Shown here piece after piece: positions 7,677 to 13,960 of a stretch of 43,069 nt of DNA. The first letter of the stretch is position 1, and every line of letters starts with the position of its first letter. Source of the DNA: a virus; the IMG/VR virus record IMGVR_UViG_3300048694_000757, positions 1 through 43,069 of that record; one strand, given 5' to 3'. The notes under the pieces were generated by a model. It was not told the origin of the DNA and made no database searches. It saw only the letters and a program-made list of their open reading frames with translations. Both the position numbers and the translations under genes were made by a program.

Positions 7677-7704
7677 ATAATACCACAGTGGGTGGGTTTG
7701 TACA
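7677..7704 (-). promoter_or_regulatory. Early sigma70-type promoter 2
   Basis: TGTACA, 16-bp spacer, TATTAT, with extended TGTGG before the -10; 42 bases upstream of the AAA+ ATPase start. Its -10 and spacer differ slightly from the other eight copies. Confidence 0.8.
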
Positions 7705-7718
7705 TAGGCCCTTGCGAA

Positions 7719-7748
7719 ATAAAAAAAAGCTAATGGCATCATAGGCTT
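7719..7748 (-). terminator. Intrinsic terminator of the 8-13 kb operon
   Basis: Minus strand hairpin with arms 7748-7740 and 7735-7727 (one mismatch, one G:T) followed by eight or more T. It ends the operon that starts at promoter 3 and lies 15 bases before promoter 2. Confidence 0.75.
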
Positions 7749-7835
7749 ACAGAGCTCCCATACTCTACCGTTTTAGTAGACTATTACTCCCGGGTACCAT
7801 TTTCGCGTGCCTCAGTTGCTACCTACGAAGTTCCT

Positions 7836-7852
7836 ATGATAATCATTATCAT
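7836..7852. promoter_or_regulatory. Perfect 17-bp palindrome resembling a Fur box
   Basis: ATGATAATCATTATCAT is an inverted repeat with a single central base. It matches 15 of 19 positions of the classical Fur-box consensus. It abuts the stop codon of the gene at 7853. No plus-strand gene follows it. The nearest start downstream on the minus strand is the ATPase, 200 bases on. Operator function is inference. Confidence 0.35.
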
Positions 7853-8074
7853 TTACCATGATGCCTTGGGGCCTTCCTCTGCCTGTGGTGTGGATGGGTC
7901 GGTGGCCTTTTGTTTCTGTTCTTTGACTGGCGTCTCAATGGATACCTTTGTTTCTGTGTCTGTATGCTTGACCGAGAATAGGATTCCTGATATATCAAAC
8001 AATGATGAGATGAACCATATCGCTATGGCCAGATCGATCGCGTGTCTTGCGAACCAGTGGATTACGTTGTTCAT
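7853..8074 (-). CDS. Small membrane protein
   Basis: 73 residues from the ATG at 8074 (GGAAAGG site). It has an N-terminal amphipathic stretch, one transmembrane segment (about residues 10-32, ending in a LFDISGILF stretch) and a Lys/Glu/Pro-rich cytoplasmic tail. Function unknown. Its start overlaps the stop of the upstream gene (ATGA). It is the last gene of the 8-13 kb early operon. Confidence 0.65.
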   Translation of the reverse strand: MNNVIHWFARHAIDLAIAIWFISSLFDISGILFSVKHTDTETKVSIETPVKEQKQKATDPSTPQAEEGPKASW

Positions 8075-8259
8075 GATACCTTTCCAAGTGCTACTAACAC
8101 AGACGTCACTACACATAGTAAGACCAGTGTGGTGATAGCTACCCAATCTATCTTAGGATTTGATGTATCACGATATCGATAGTAACAATCAAAGTCTGGA
8201 TCATACTTAAACTTTCCATGCGGTGTGTCTATATACTCATTATATGGATCTTTATTCAT
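8071..8259 (-). CDS. Small tail-anchored membrane protein
   Basis: 62 residues from the ATG at 8259 (GGGGGACAC site). The first 40 residues are polar, with several Tyr and Asp (for example DFDCYYRYRD). A hydrophobic helix then spans about residues 40-60 (VAITTLVLLCVVTSVLVAL) at the very C-terminus, so it is a C-tail-anchored protein. Function unknown. It overlaps both neighbours by a few bases. Confidence 0.65.
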   Translation of the reverse strand: MNKDPYNEYIDTPHGKFKYDPDFDCYYRYRDTSNPKIDWVAITTLVLLCVVTSVLVALGKVS

Positions 8260-8581
8260 GTGTCCCCCTACGTGTAAGGTACTTATAGAAGAAGTTACTG
8301 ATCGGTCCATATACGTGGGCAAAACCAATCCAAATACGAAGGTACGGCAAGATGAAGCCGATGCCTGTCCTCGAGGGTGATAACTCCACGTCAACGGAAA
8401 GGGATACATGACTCAGAGTCCATACATGAAAGATGAGCCAATGAAAGCTTGCATCCCATGAATTCCATTCATCTCGAGCTCGATACGTGAAGCGTGGCAC
8501 GAGCGGACACAAGTCGTTACACCACAGCTGATGCAATGGATAGTGTTCCCACCAATTGAGTTCACGATAACACTCATTCAT
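8252..8581 (-). CDS. Conserved phage hypothetical protein, Trp-rich
   Basis: 109 residues from the ATG at 8581 (AAGG site 9 bases upstream). It is unusually rich in Trp, His and Tyr. The block WDASFHWLIFHVWTL followed by LPYLRIWIGF recalls a small protein found in many phages of Gram-negative hosts, whose function is unknown. It overlaps the upstream stop by 8 bases. Confidence 0.65.
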   Translation of the reverse strand: MNECYRELNWWEHYPLHQLWCNDLCPLVPRFTYRARDEWNSWDASFHWLIFHVWTLSHVSLSVDVELSPSRTGIGFILPYLRIWIGFAHVYGPISNFFYKYLTRRGTHE

Positions 8582-8825
8582 CTTGTTCATCCTTATCTTG
8601 CGGTAACATGTCACGGAATACGGTGACAGCATTGATTAGTTGGTTGCAACCTTCCCGATCCATCGTGAACTCACTGTATCCCATATTGAAGCTAACTCGA
8701 TTGGTGTCTGTATAACCAAGTCGATAGAACGTGTGTGCTGGCTTTTCCTTCTTTTCTGGTGGGCTCACCTCTGCCACAGCCACGTCCTCTACTTTTTTCT
8801 TTGCCTTCAAAAAGTCTAATATCAT
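8574..8825 (-). CDS. Hypothetical phage protein
   Basis: 83 residues. The N-terminal third is Lys/Glu/Pro-rich and probably disordered. The rest forms a small alpha/beta unit with a VSFNMGYSEFTMDREGCNQL block and an acidic tail (KDEQDE). The pattern is familiar from other phage genomes but carries no known function. Its start overlaps the stop of the preceding gene (ATGA). Confidence 0.65.
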   Translation of the reverse strand: MILDFLKAKKKVEDVAVAEVSPPEKKEKPAHTFYRLGYTDTNRVSFNMGYSEFTMDREGCNQLINAVTVFRDMLPQDKDEQDE

Positions 8826-9319
8826 AGTAAGCCTTCCTCTGTCTGTGGTGGTGCCGATGGGGTGGCATCACTATAACGATACACATACTCGGTCTTTGGT
8901 GTGTAGGGAAAATCTACGTAGACACGAGACTCTCGACACGTGTAGTGCGACTTATATGGATCTTCCTTCGTGCCGCTCCATTCCCAAAATACCTTACCAT
9001 TGATGTCATATGCTCGATCGCTGCCATAGTCCTTGAACACATGCGATGCTCTCATGTTTTGGTAGTTGTGTCCGGTATCACGCCACTCCCAATCCTCACC
9101 AGTCAATGGCGTGATGGGCTCGAAGGATGCGATCTTCTTAAACAATGATATCGCATACGGCGCGGTGCTACCGCTGTGTCCTTCCTCTGCAAACACCTCG
9201 ATCATCTTCATCACGTGCTTACAGATCATCTCTTGCATCTCATCATTAAACTTGCCATGCTCATCGACCCAACCCGCGGCACGAAACTCTGTCAATGCAT
9301 GTCTCTCAAAATTATTCAT
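8822..9319 (-). CDS. Conserved phage hypothetical protein
   Basis: 165 residues. Distinct conserved-looking blocks are EEGHSGSTAPYAISLF (about residue 45), PLTGEDWEW (about 70), and SHVFKD---RAYDINGKVF (about 90-110), followed by a Tyr/Pro-rich end. Proteins with this combination are widespread in phages and remain uncharacterised. The last blocks look like a small beta-rich domain. It is embedded between genes overlapping by 4-8 bases. Confidence 0.75.
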   Translation of the reverse strand: MNNFERHALTEFRAAGWVDEHGKFNDEMQEMICKHVMKMIEVFAEEGHSGSTAPYAISLFKKIASFEPITPLTGEDWEWRDTGHNYQNMRASHVFKDYGSDRAYDINGKVFWEWSGTKEDPYKSHYTCRESRVYVDFPYTPKTEYVYRYSDATPSAPPQTEEGLL

Positions 9320-9422
9320 CGTCTCTATCCTTATACTGGTTTACTAAATCGATGAACCAATAGATGAACACCGCGACTACGATAGCACAAACGATATAGA
9401 CTACCACGTCTCTTCTCCCCAT
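9312..9422 (-). CDS. Small membrane peptide, 36 residues
   Basis: An ATG at 9422 (inside the end of the upstream gene) opens a 36-residue frame: MGRRDVVVYIVCAIVVAVFI, then YWFIDLV and a charged tail. One membrane span of about 20 residues is clear. The stop overlaps the start of the 165-residue gene. The overlaps at both ends and the hydrophobic profile support it; homology cannot be judged. Confidence 0.5.
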   Translation of the reverse strand: MGRRDVVVYIVCAIVVAVFIYWFIDLVNQYKDRDDE

Positions 9423-9613
9423 AGTTCATATGAGAATGTACCAGGCAAACAGTTAAATTTAACCGGCACGTGCAACGTACCTATTGATCCAATTCCTGAA
9501 GACGCATCTACTTCAATCTCTACCAATTCATCCTTATCATAATGCACTGAGTCTAACACAGCGATGATGCGCGTGATGTCTTCATATGTCAACCTAATTT
9601 TTGTGCTACTCAT
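9401..9613 (-). CDS. Conserved phage hypothetical protein
   Basis: 70 residues. The segment YDKDELVEIEVDASSGIGSI followed by TLHVP is a pattern seen in small proteins of many phages; function unknown. It looks like an alpha/beta fold: an N-terminal helix (YEDITRIIAVLDS) and three strands. It overlaps the upstream stop by 4 bases. Confidence 0.7.
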   Translation of the reverse strand: MSSTKIRLTYEDITRIIAVLDSVHYDKDELVEIEVDASSGIGSIGTLHVPVKFNCLPGTFSYELWGEETW

Positions 9614-9948
9614 ACGATCGTCCTTATTGTGTGTACTGCTACCTCTTTGATGGTGAACTTACCATCGCTCTCCTTTGCTTTCTTATAGAAGTTATTCAAT
9701 ACATCACTGCCATAACCGCTCGTGCCAGTGCGATTCTTGTAACACTTATAGATGGATCCACTAACGTTGTGGAATTCATAGTGATCGTCTTCCTCTACCA
9801 CCTTACAGATGCCCGAGGATAATTTCCATGACTCGCTACCTAAATAGCTGCCATACCAATTACCGAACACCTTACAGATCGGTCCATCTGCAGATGTGTC
9901 ATCCATCTCGAGGATGATCCATCGATCAGGGCAATAATCATAACTCAT
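9610..9948 (-). CDS. Conserved phage hypothetical protein
   Basis: 112 residues from the ATG at 9948, chosen for the AGGAG site 12 bases upstream; the longer frame starting at 9996 has none. Pattern: CPDRWIILEM, then FGNWYGSYLGSESWKLSSGI, then YEFHNVSGSIYKCYK. These blocks recur in a family of phage proteins of unknown function. It is probably a beta-rich fold with two or three Cys. Confidence 0.7.
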   Translation of the reverse strand: MSYDYCPDRWIILEMDDTSADGPICKVFGNWYGSYLGSESWKLSSGICKVVEEDDHYEFHNVSGSIYKCYKNRTGTSGYGSDVLNNFYKKAKESDGKFTIKEVAVHTIRTIV

Positions 9949-10276
9949 TATCAAACACTCCTTGTTGTTGCAATCGTATATGTGATTCGATCTCATCCAT
10001 ATACAATTCCTCTGCTTCTTCCACAGTCACGTCATAATACTTCATCACAAACTCTGTAGCTCTTGAACGACGCATGCTTTCCTCTCGTACAGCAACAAAT
10101 TTATCATGATCTTCCTTGTTGCCAATACGATATCCACCGTCACCCGCATGGATATCTGCACCGACCATTACTTGTTTCAATAGATCACGTGCGTTACGAA
10201 GCGATCGATGTTCCTCTGGATGTTCGATCACAAACTCAACCCATTCGAGTGCTTCTTTAATCTTTTGTTCGTTCAT
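9938..10276 (-). CDS. Hypothetical helical protein
   Basis: 112 residues, mostly helical and charged. It has an N-terminal EALEWVEFVIEHPEEHRSLR segment and a C-terminal YYDVTVEEAEELYMDEIESH segment. No catalytic motif is seen. It overlaps the downstream gene by 11 bases, and its start overlaps the stop of the 47-residue gene upstream. Confidence 0.65.
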   Translation of the reverse strand: MNEQKIKEALEWVEFVIEHPEEHRSLRNARDLLKQVMVGADIHAGDGGYRIGNKEDHDKFVAVREESMRRSRATEFVMKYYDVTVEEAEELYMDEIESHIRLQQQGVFDNEL

Positions 10277-10416
10277 GTCAGTAAGTTATTAATTGTGTCG
10301 ATGATCATCTGTACCTGTGCTGGATCCAATTTCATTCGCGAAGCAATCTCATATACATCGAGGTGACGCTCGAGAAACTCGCGCACTTGCAGTATTAGAT
10401 CATGCTTATAGCTCAT
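10273..10416 (-). CDS. Small HTH-like protein
   Basis: 47 residues from the ATG at 10416. The segment VREFLERHLDVYEIASRMKL followed by DPAQVQMIIDTI has the spacing of a helix-turn-helix (helix, short turn with an A-x-x-M pattern, recognition-type helix). DNA binding is inferred only from this. Its stop overlaps the next start (ATGA). Confidence 0.55.
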   Translation of the reverse strand: MSYKHDLILQVREFLERHLDVYEIASRMKLDPAQVQMIIDTINNLLT

Positions 10417-10418
10417 GA

Positions 10419-10748
10419 TTATTCCTTCCAAAATTCTCCGATATCAAACCATCTGTCTTCGATGATGTGGCCAATTGCTTTAATCGGGCCAGTGAATTCA
10501 TTGTCCTTACGTATGCGTACGAGCTTGCCTTTTAGATCTTCCCACTCTCGCACATCGACAGTCTCAAGGATCTTGCGAATGGCTTGAATTGATTTGCTAT
10601 GACCAATCTTACCAGCTTTTCCATCGAGCGCATAACCACCGAACCCTTGACCGCATCCACCCATATCCATCATCAATGAGAATGTCATGATGCCGTGGTC
10701 CTCGATGCCTAACATTGTCGAACTAATCTTTGCATTCGTTACGTACAT
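10419..10748 (-). CDS. Conserved phage hypothetical protein
   Basis: 109 residues from the ATG at 10748; a GGAG site lies just before it, and it begins right after the upstream stop at 10750. A glycine-rich centre (GGCGQGFGGYALD), then IRKILETVDVREWEDLKGK and IGHIIEDRWFDIGEF, define a pattern that recurs in phages and remains uncharacterised. The longer 151-residue frame overlaps the neighbour and is rejected. Confidence 0.7.
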   Translation of the reverse strand: MYVTNAKISSTMLGIEDHGIMTFSLMMDMGGCGQGFGGYALDGKAGKIGHSKSIQAIRKILETVDVREWEDLKGKLVRIRKDNEFTGPIKAIGHIIEDRWFDIGEFWKE

Positions 10749-10749
10749 A

Positions 10750-11112
10750 TCAACTCCATGTCCTATGGACCTCTGCGATCCACTCTTTTCCATCATATTC
10801 ATCGACTTCCCAATCCACGCCATCAGGTACATCAACGATCTTAAGATCTGAGAATCGACTATTTGCTGCTTCACCGAACTGCTCGATCACAGCAATCAAA
10901 TCTTCATCAGCGCGATTACGTCTAAATTCATAGTCACTGATGTAGTGATCATCCTCACCCTCATGGCCTTCGTGGTAATAATCATGACCGGTCAAATTGA
11001 AATACTTGCCTTTGACCTTCACATACTTGATGCCTTTGCGATCAAGCAAAGCATCGAATGCTTCCTCTGATAGACCGAATCCACCGTAGCATGTATTAAT
11101 TGCAACTTTCAT
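10750..11112 (-). CDS. Conserved phage hypothetical protein
   Basis: 120 residues, starting MKVAINTCYGGFGLSEEA. This N-terminal motif is a familiar signature of small phage proteins of unknown function; it is followed by an acidic region with alternating Tyr, His and Asp, and a RADEDLIAVIEQFG segment. The C-terminal third is a beta-type segment (LKIVDVPD, then WEVDEYDGKEWIAE). It overlaps the upstream gene by 17 bases. Confidence 0.75.
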   Translation of the reverse strand: MKVAINTCYGGFGLSEEAFDALLDRKGIKYVKVKGKYFNLTGHDYYHEGHEGEDDHYISDYEFRRNRADEDLIAVIEQFGEAANSRFSDLKIVDVPDGVDWEVDEYDGKEWIAEVHRTWS

Positions 11113-11287
11113 TATCTAAATCCTTCTGTACTTTTTTCAATGCTTTAATCAGATGTGGGATTATCTTCTGATCGAAGTTTACGACGTAGAGACCGTAGTC
11201 CATCATTCTCAAGCATAGACGACCTTTCTCTGTATAAACTTCTAGTCTCGGATTCCCGACGTGATCCTTTATCATATGTCTGCTCAT
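11096..11287 (-). CDS. Hypothetical phage protein
   Basis: 63 residues. Beta-hairpin-like middle (RLEVYTEKGRLCLRMMDYG) and a C-terminal helix (PHLIKALKKVQKDLDNES). No function recognised. A competing frame on the same strand (about 11145-11330) is polar and lacks such structure, so this frame was preferred. Confidence 0.6.
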   Translation of the reverse strand: MSRHMIKDHVGNPRLEVYTEKGRLCLRMMDYGLYVVNFDQKIIPHLIKALKKVQKDLDNESCN

Positions 11288-11322
11288 ACAATCTCTTTTC
11301 TTTACATGATATACAAATGCAG

Positions 11323-11601
11323 TTATTCATTTTGATCTGGTAATGGTTGAATGGTTGGTTTAATATAATTTGGATCTGTCTGTTCAAATTCTTTAGGAAT
11401 TTTCCAGTTATAACGAGAACCTTCTTGCCAAGGATCATCAGATCCAGTGCATGCATTCTCATGTGATGTTGCTTTAGGACATCTACGATTACCACATAAA
11501 GGACATGTGATTATGCCTTTAAGTAAAACTGATGTGCCATTTTCATCAACATCATTCTTCACACATTCATAACAACCACATCCTTCTAGTTTCTCTGTCA
11601 T
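11323..11601 (-). CDS. Zinc-ribbon protein, phage-conserved
   Basis: 92 residues. Two Cys pairs at the N-terminus (CGCYEC) and middle (CPLCGNRRCPKA) followed by an HENACTGSDDP motif. The CxxC--CP-A--H--ACTGS pattern is common in phage proteins and probably binds zinc. Function is unknown; nucleic-acid binding is a guess. It overlaps the upstream stop by 4 bases. Confidence 0.75.
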   Translation of the reverse strand: MTEKLEGCGCYECVKNDVDENGTSVLLKGIITCPLCGNRRCPKATSHENACTGSDDPWQEGSRYNWKIPKEFEQTDPNYIKPTIQPLPDQNE

Positions 11602-11777
11602 AAATTCTCTATCTTCTGTCTCAATGTTTGGATCTCATCCCTCAACTCTAGCTTTTCTTTCTTTAATACTCGAATGATATATTCTGGTTCCATATCAAGT
11701 GCAATTCGTTTATCAAGTTCGTCGTGTTTTTCTTGTAACACTTGGCACCGATGTTGCATCTTTTCTTTTGTTATCAT
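11598..11777 (-). CDS. DUF465-like small coiled-coil protein
   Basis: 59 residues from the ATG at 11777 (GGAGAAG site). The sequence is almost entirely helical: a QEKHDELDKRIALDM helix and a second helix LKKEKLELRDEI, the pattern of YdcH/DUF465 proteins (a two-helix coiled coil). The role is unknown. The first 65 bases overlap the end of the upstream gene in another frame. Confidence 0.6.
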   Translation of the reverse strand: MITKEKMQHRCQVLQEKHDELDKRIALDMEPEYIIRVLKKEKLELRDEIQTLRQKIENL

Positions 11778-12033
11778 TCTTCTTCTCCAAGTTAAAGGTA
11801 AATGTACTGCTTGGACCAATATCTGAATGCTTGCACTTCACTAGAGTTTTACCACTCACAGGCAAATCTAAATGAACGATCACGTATGGTCCTTCTTCTA
11901 GAGATACGAGTGTGTCATTGCCAACAGTTCCAGAGATTGGAATTCCATCAACAATGCCACGTACACGATCACCAATATTATATATTGGCGTGTGCAGCGG
12001 ATTCTTCTCATAATATTCAGTTAGATTTCCCAT
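11713..12033 (-). CDS. Hypothetical protein with SH3-like barrel look
   Basis: 106 residues from the ATG at 12033 (GGAG site). Residues 15-70 (YNIGDRVRGIVDGIPISGTV, then GPYVIVHLDLP) read like a small SH3-type barrel: short strands separated by Gly turns. The C-terminus is Lys/Arg-rich and probably disordered. Function unknown. Confidence 0.6.
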   Translation of the reverse strand: MGNLTEYYEKNPLHTPIYNIGDRVRGIVDGIPISGTVGNDTLVSLEEGPYVIVHLDLPVSGKTLVKCKHSDIGPSSTFTFNLEKKNDNKRKDATSVPSVTRKTRRT

Positions 12034-12304
12034 CTTGATCTCCAAAAATGGTGCTCCATTGCATCAACTTATTACGCTTGCGCTTAGATGCGTCTAATAC
12101 ACCAACCATGTCAACGACACCTCGTTCGATGAGTAAGTTAATCATGCATTGTAGATCACCGAGTTCTTCCTCGAGGTGATCTCTGTTTGACCGACCGTTA
12201 TGTGTGGTATCCAATCCAAAGCGCATGACTTTAGAGATTGCTTGTACGACTTCTGCGCACTCTTCTTGAGTGATCGCATAGATCTCATTGATTTTATCGT
12301 CCAT
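12017..12304 (-). CDS. MazG-like nucleotide pyrophosphohydrolase
   Basis: 95 residues. All-alpha NTP pyrophosphatases (MazG/dUTPase-2/HisE class) use an ExxE(12-28)ExxD metal-binding signature. Here EECAEV and EELGDL supply it, with the correct spacing (about 30 residues) and a leading helix. The enzyme would hydrolyse a nucleoside triphosphate to the monophosphate; the substrate cannot be told. T4-like phages often carry such genes. It overlaps the neighbours at both ends. Confidence 0.8.
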   Translation of the reverse strand: MDDKINEIYAITQEECAEVVQAISKVMRFGLDTTHNGRSNRDHLEEELGDLQCMINLLIERGVVDMVGVLDASKRKRNKLMQWSTIFGDQDGKSN

Positions 12305-12500
12305 CGTCTGTATCGATCATTCCACTTCCATAACCACTATCAAATGTCACATCTTCATACAAATCCAAAAGGTCAGTATCGCTCAAATGATACAATTCTT
12401 CCTCTGTTATTTCGTATGAGTCATTTAACACGTCTTCATCAACTGCGAACAAGATACGTTCGATGATCATTTCACGAAGAGTCAATTCACGAATAGTCAT
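12294..12500 (-). CDS. Small acidic hypothetical protein
   Basis: 68 residues from the ATG at 12500 (AGGG site). Starts with a helical MTIRELTLREMIIERILFAV segment, then an acidic helix with the pattern LYHLSDTDLLDLYEDV, and ends in a Gly/Asp-rich tail. No known domain. It overlaps the MazG gene by 11 bases. Confidence 0.6.
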   Translation of the reverse strand: MTIRELTLREMIIERILFAVDEDVLNDSYEITEEELYHLSDTDLLDLYEDVTFDSGYGSGMIDTDDGR

Positions 12501-12510
12501 TTCAATCCCT

Positions 12511-12696
12511 TTAGTCAATTTGAATGTCTACGATTTTACCATTACGAACGACATAGTAAGCACTAATACGTCCATACGAAACACCAACACAATGATTGGC
12601 CTTATAAGTTGTGTAGTGTTGAATGCCTTCTTCGGCAAGCTTTTGCTTCACAACTTCCAAGTCTTGCTCATATGAGCTTTGCAAATAACCGTACAT
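12511..12696 (-). CDS. Hypothetical phage protein
   Basis: 61 residues from the ATG at 12696 (GAGG site). The pattern is alpha/beta: a helix LEVVKQKLAEEG, then strands IQHYTTYKANH and GRISAYYVVRNGKIVDI. No family is recognised. It follows the next gene upstream after an 8-base gap. Confidence 0.6.
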   Translation of the reverse strand: MYGYLQSSYEQDLEVVKQKLAEEGIQHYTTYKANHCVGVSYGRISAYYVVRNGKIVDIQID

Positions 12697-12704
12697 TTTA
12701 AACC

Positions 12705-12905
12705 TCAAACAAAATCAAATGAATACTCGTTGTTGCCTTGTGGTGTCACAATGATACCACAGTTGAGGATCTTCAGCAATGCTGTTTCGATCTTAGTCAT
12801 CTCACGAGGTACACCGAGCACAAACAGTGTGCCATTACAAAAATATGCCATGGCATTTGGTGCAACTTTTTCAACTTTAGCCAACACAACTTTTTCCATT
12901 CCCAT
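12705..12905 (-). CDS. Hypothetical phage protein
   Basis: 66 residues; the ATG at 12905 has a good AGGAG site. Strand-rich N-terminus (VVLAKVEKVAPNAMAYFCNG), then LFVLGVP and a helix. It is the first gene behind early promoter 3 and so should be strongly expressed. Function unknown. Confidence 0.65.
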   Translation of the reverse strand: MGMEKVVLAKVEKVAPNAMAYFCNGTLFVLGVPREMTKIETALLKILNCGIIVTPQGNNEYSFDFV

Positions 12906-12936
12906 TTAAAACTCCTTTTGTTCGTTCGATGGAGTA

Positions 12937-12965
12937 ATTATACTGCAGTTTGCGTGGTTTGTACA
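12937..12965 (-). promoter_or_regulatory. Early sigma70-type promoter 3
   Basis: TGTACA, 17 bp, TATAAT on the minus strand, 31 bases before the gene at 12905. It opens the longest early transcript, from here to the terminator at 7719. Confidence 0.85.
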
Positions 12966-12991
12966 TGTAGAACTTTAATACTACAACCGAT

Positions 12992-13258
12992 TTAGTAGAC
13001 TTCTCTTTCTTTGGATCGATATTCTGACAATATCTTTTCGAATGTGGGATTTGGTGTACGCATACAAAGCCACATAGTTTCTAAGATTTCTTGTATGTCA
13101 TAGCGTTCTTTCCATGTGCCCACAAAATATCCAGTTGGATCGACTGAACCTCTTACACTGATGGCATCATGCACAAATCTGTGATCGTTAGGATTCAATC
13201 CATACCTTCGTATGAACTGATCGTATTGTGCTTTATTTCCTGCTATTACAAATTTCAT
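12992..13258 (-). CDS. Conserved phage hypothetical protein
   Basis: 88 residues. It begins MKFVIAGNKAQYDQFIRRYG, with an FVIAGN strand-turn typical of a small phage protein family, then RFVHDAISVRG and TGYFVGTWKERYDI. The arrangement (strand, helix, strand, GTW turn) suggests a Rossmann-like or flavodoxin-like mini-domain. No function is known. It stands alone behind promoter 4. Confidence 0.7.
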   Translation of the reverse strand: MKFVIAGNKAQYDQFIRRYGLNPNDHRFVHDAISVRGSVDPTGYFVGTWKERYDIQEILETMWLCMRTPNPTFEKILSEYRSKEREVY

Positions 13259-13266
13259 ACGCGTAA

Positions 13267-13302
13267 AAAAACCGTGATATGTTCTATTATACCACGGTTT
13301 TT
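13267..13302 (-). terminator. Terminator of the vWA gene with a promoter in its loop
   Basis: AAAAACCGTG (13267-13276) pairs perfectly with CACGGTTTTT (13293-13302). On the minus strand the stem is followed by a T-run, so it can terminate the vWA transcript. The 16-base loop contains the TATAAT of promoter 4. Confidence 0.75.
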
Positions 13303-13314
13303 CTTTGCTGTAAA
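13286..13314 (-). promoter_or_regulatory. Early sigma70-type promoter 4
   Basis: TTTACA, 17 bp, TATAAT preceded by CGTGG; 28 bases upstream of the gene at 13258. The -10 lies in the loop of a terminator hairpin. Confidence 0.85.
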
Positions 13315-13317
13315 CAG

Positions 13318-13902
13318 TTATTTAGTTTGCAGTGATGCCTTATCAGCGTCAGTGAAATTGATCGCTGTGCCCATCGTAGCATAACTTGCTGATGCTGTTG
13401 CAAGCATGTCCATACCACGAGCAAAATTCCCTGCTCCGTAATTGAGTGTCTTGCTTGATACAACACCAACAGAACCAGATACAGATTCAACTGAATCGAA
13501 GTTTGCGCCAAGGAATACAACTTCCCAGTTTTTTTCTTCCCACGCTTTTACCTTTGCTTTGATAGCAGCCTGCGTGTATTCTTTCGATGCATTCTCGTAA
13601 CCATCAGTCATCACGACCAACATAGTCTTCTTAGCTTTGATGTCCTCTGCTAATGACATGATACGACCACATGAGTCATACAATGGTGTGCCTCCACGTG
13701 GTTCTGCTTCTTCACGTGTTACGTCTTTCCAGTCTTTTACTTTACAGTCGCGAATTGTCTCGTGTGATAGCGTGTCGAATACTGCAAGATAAATTTGATC
13801 TTTATCTTTTAGCTTCTTAACGTATCCATTAATCGAGCCGAGTGCCTCAGTCCAGAGGCTTTGCATGGATCCTGAACGGTCCAATAGAATATAAACATTC
13901 AT
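13318..13902 (-). CDS. von Willebrand factor A domain protein
   Basis: 194 residues, a single vWA fold. The MIDAS metal site is visible: DRSGS (residues 8-12) at the end of the first strand, a Thr in the RGGTPLYD loop (about 70), and the Asp of VVMTDGYEN (about 100). A 30-residue C-terminal extension is Ala/Thr/Ser-rich. vWA proteins bind partners through a bound metal ion; bacterial and phage ones often work with AAA+ ATPases, and one lies 6 kb downstream. No promoter is obvious, and the gene ends at the terminator at 13267. Confidence 0.85.
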   Translation of the reverse strand: MNVYILLDRSGSMQSLWTEALGSINGYVKKLKDKDQIYLAVFDTLSHETIRDCKVKDWKDVTREEAEPRGGTPLYDSCGRIMSLAEDIKAKKTMLVVMTDGYENASKEYTQAAIKAKVKAWEEKNWEVVFLGANFDSVESVSGSVGVVSSKTLNYGAGNFARGMDMLATASASYATMGTAINFTDADKASLQTK

Positions 13903-13960
13903 AGTGTGTCTCCTAGTGTGTTGTGTTGAATGTAACAGGACGTATGTCCTATTCTATATA

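Noticed and set aside
11145-11495. 116-residue minus-strand frame
   Set aside because: It overlaps two better frames (11096-11287 and 11323-11601), is rich in polar residues without a fold-like pattern, and lacks a good start site.
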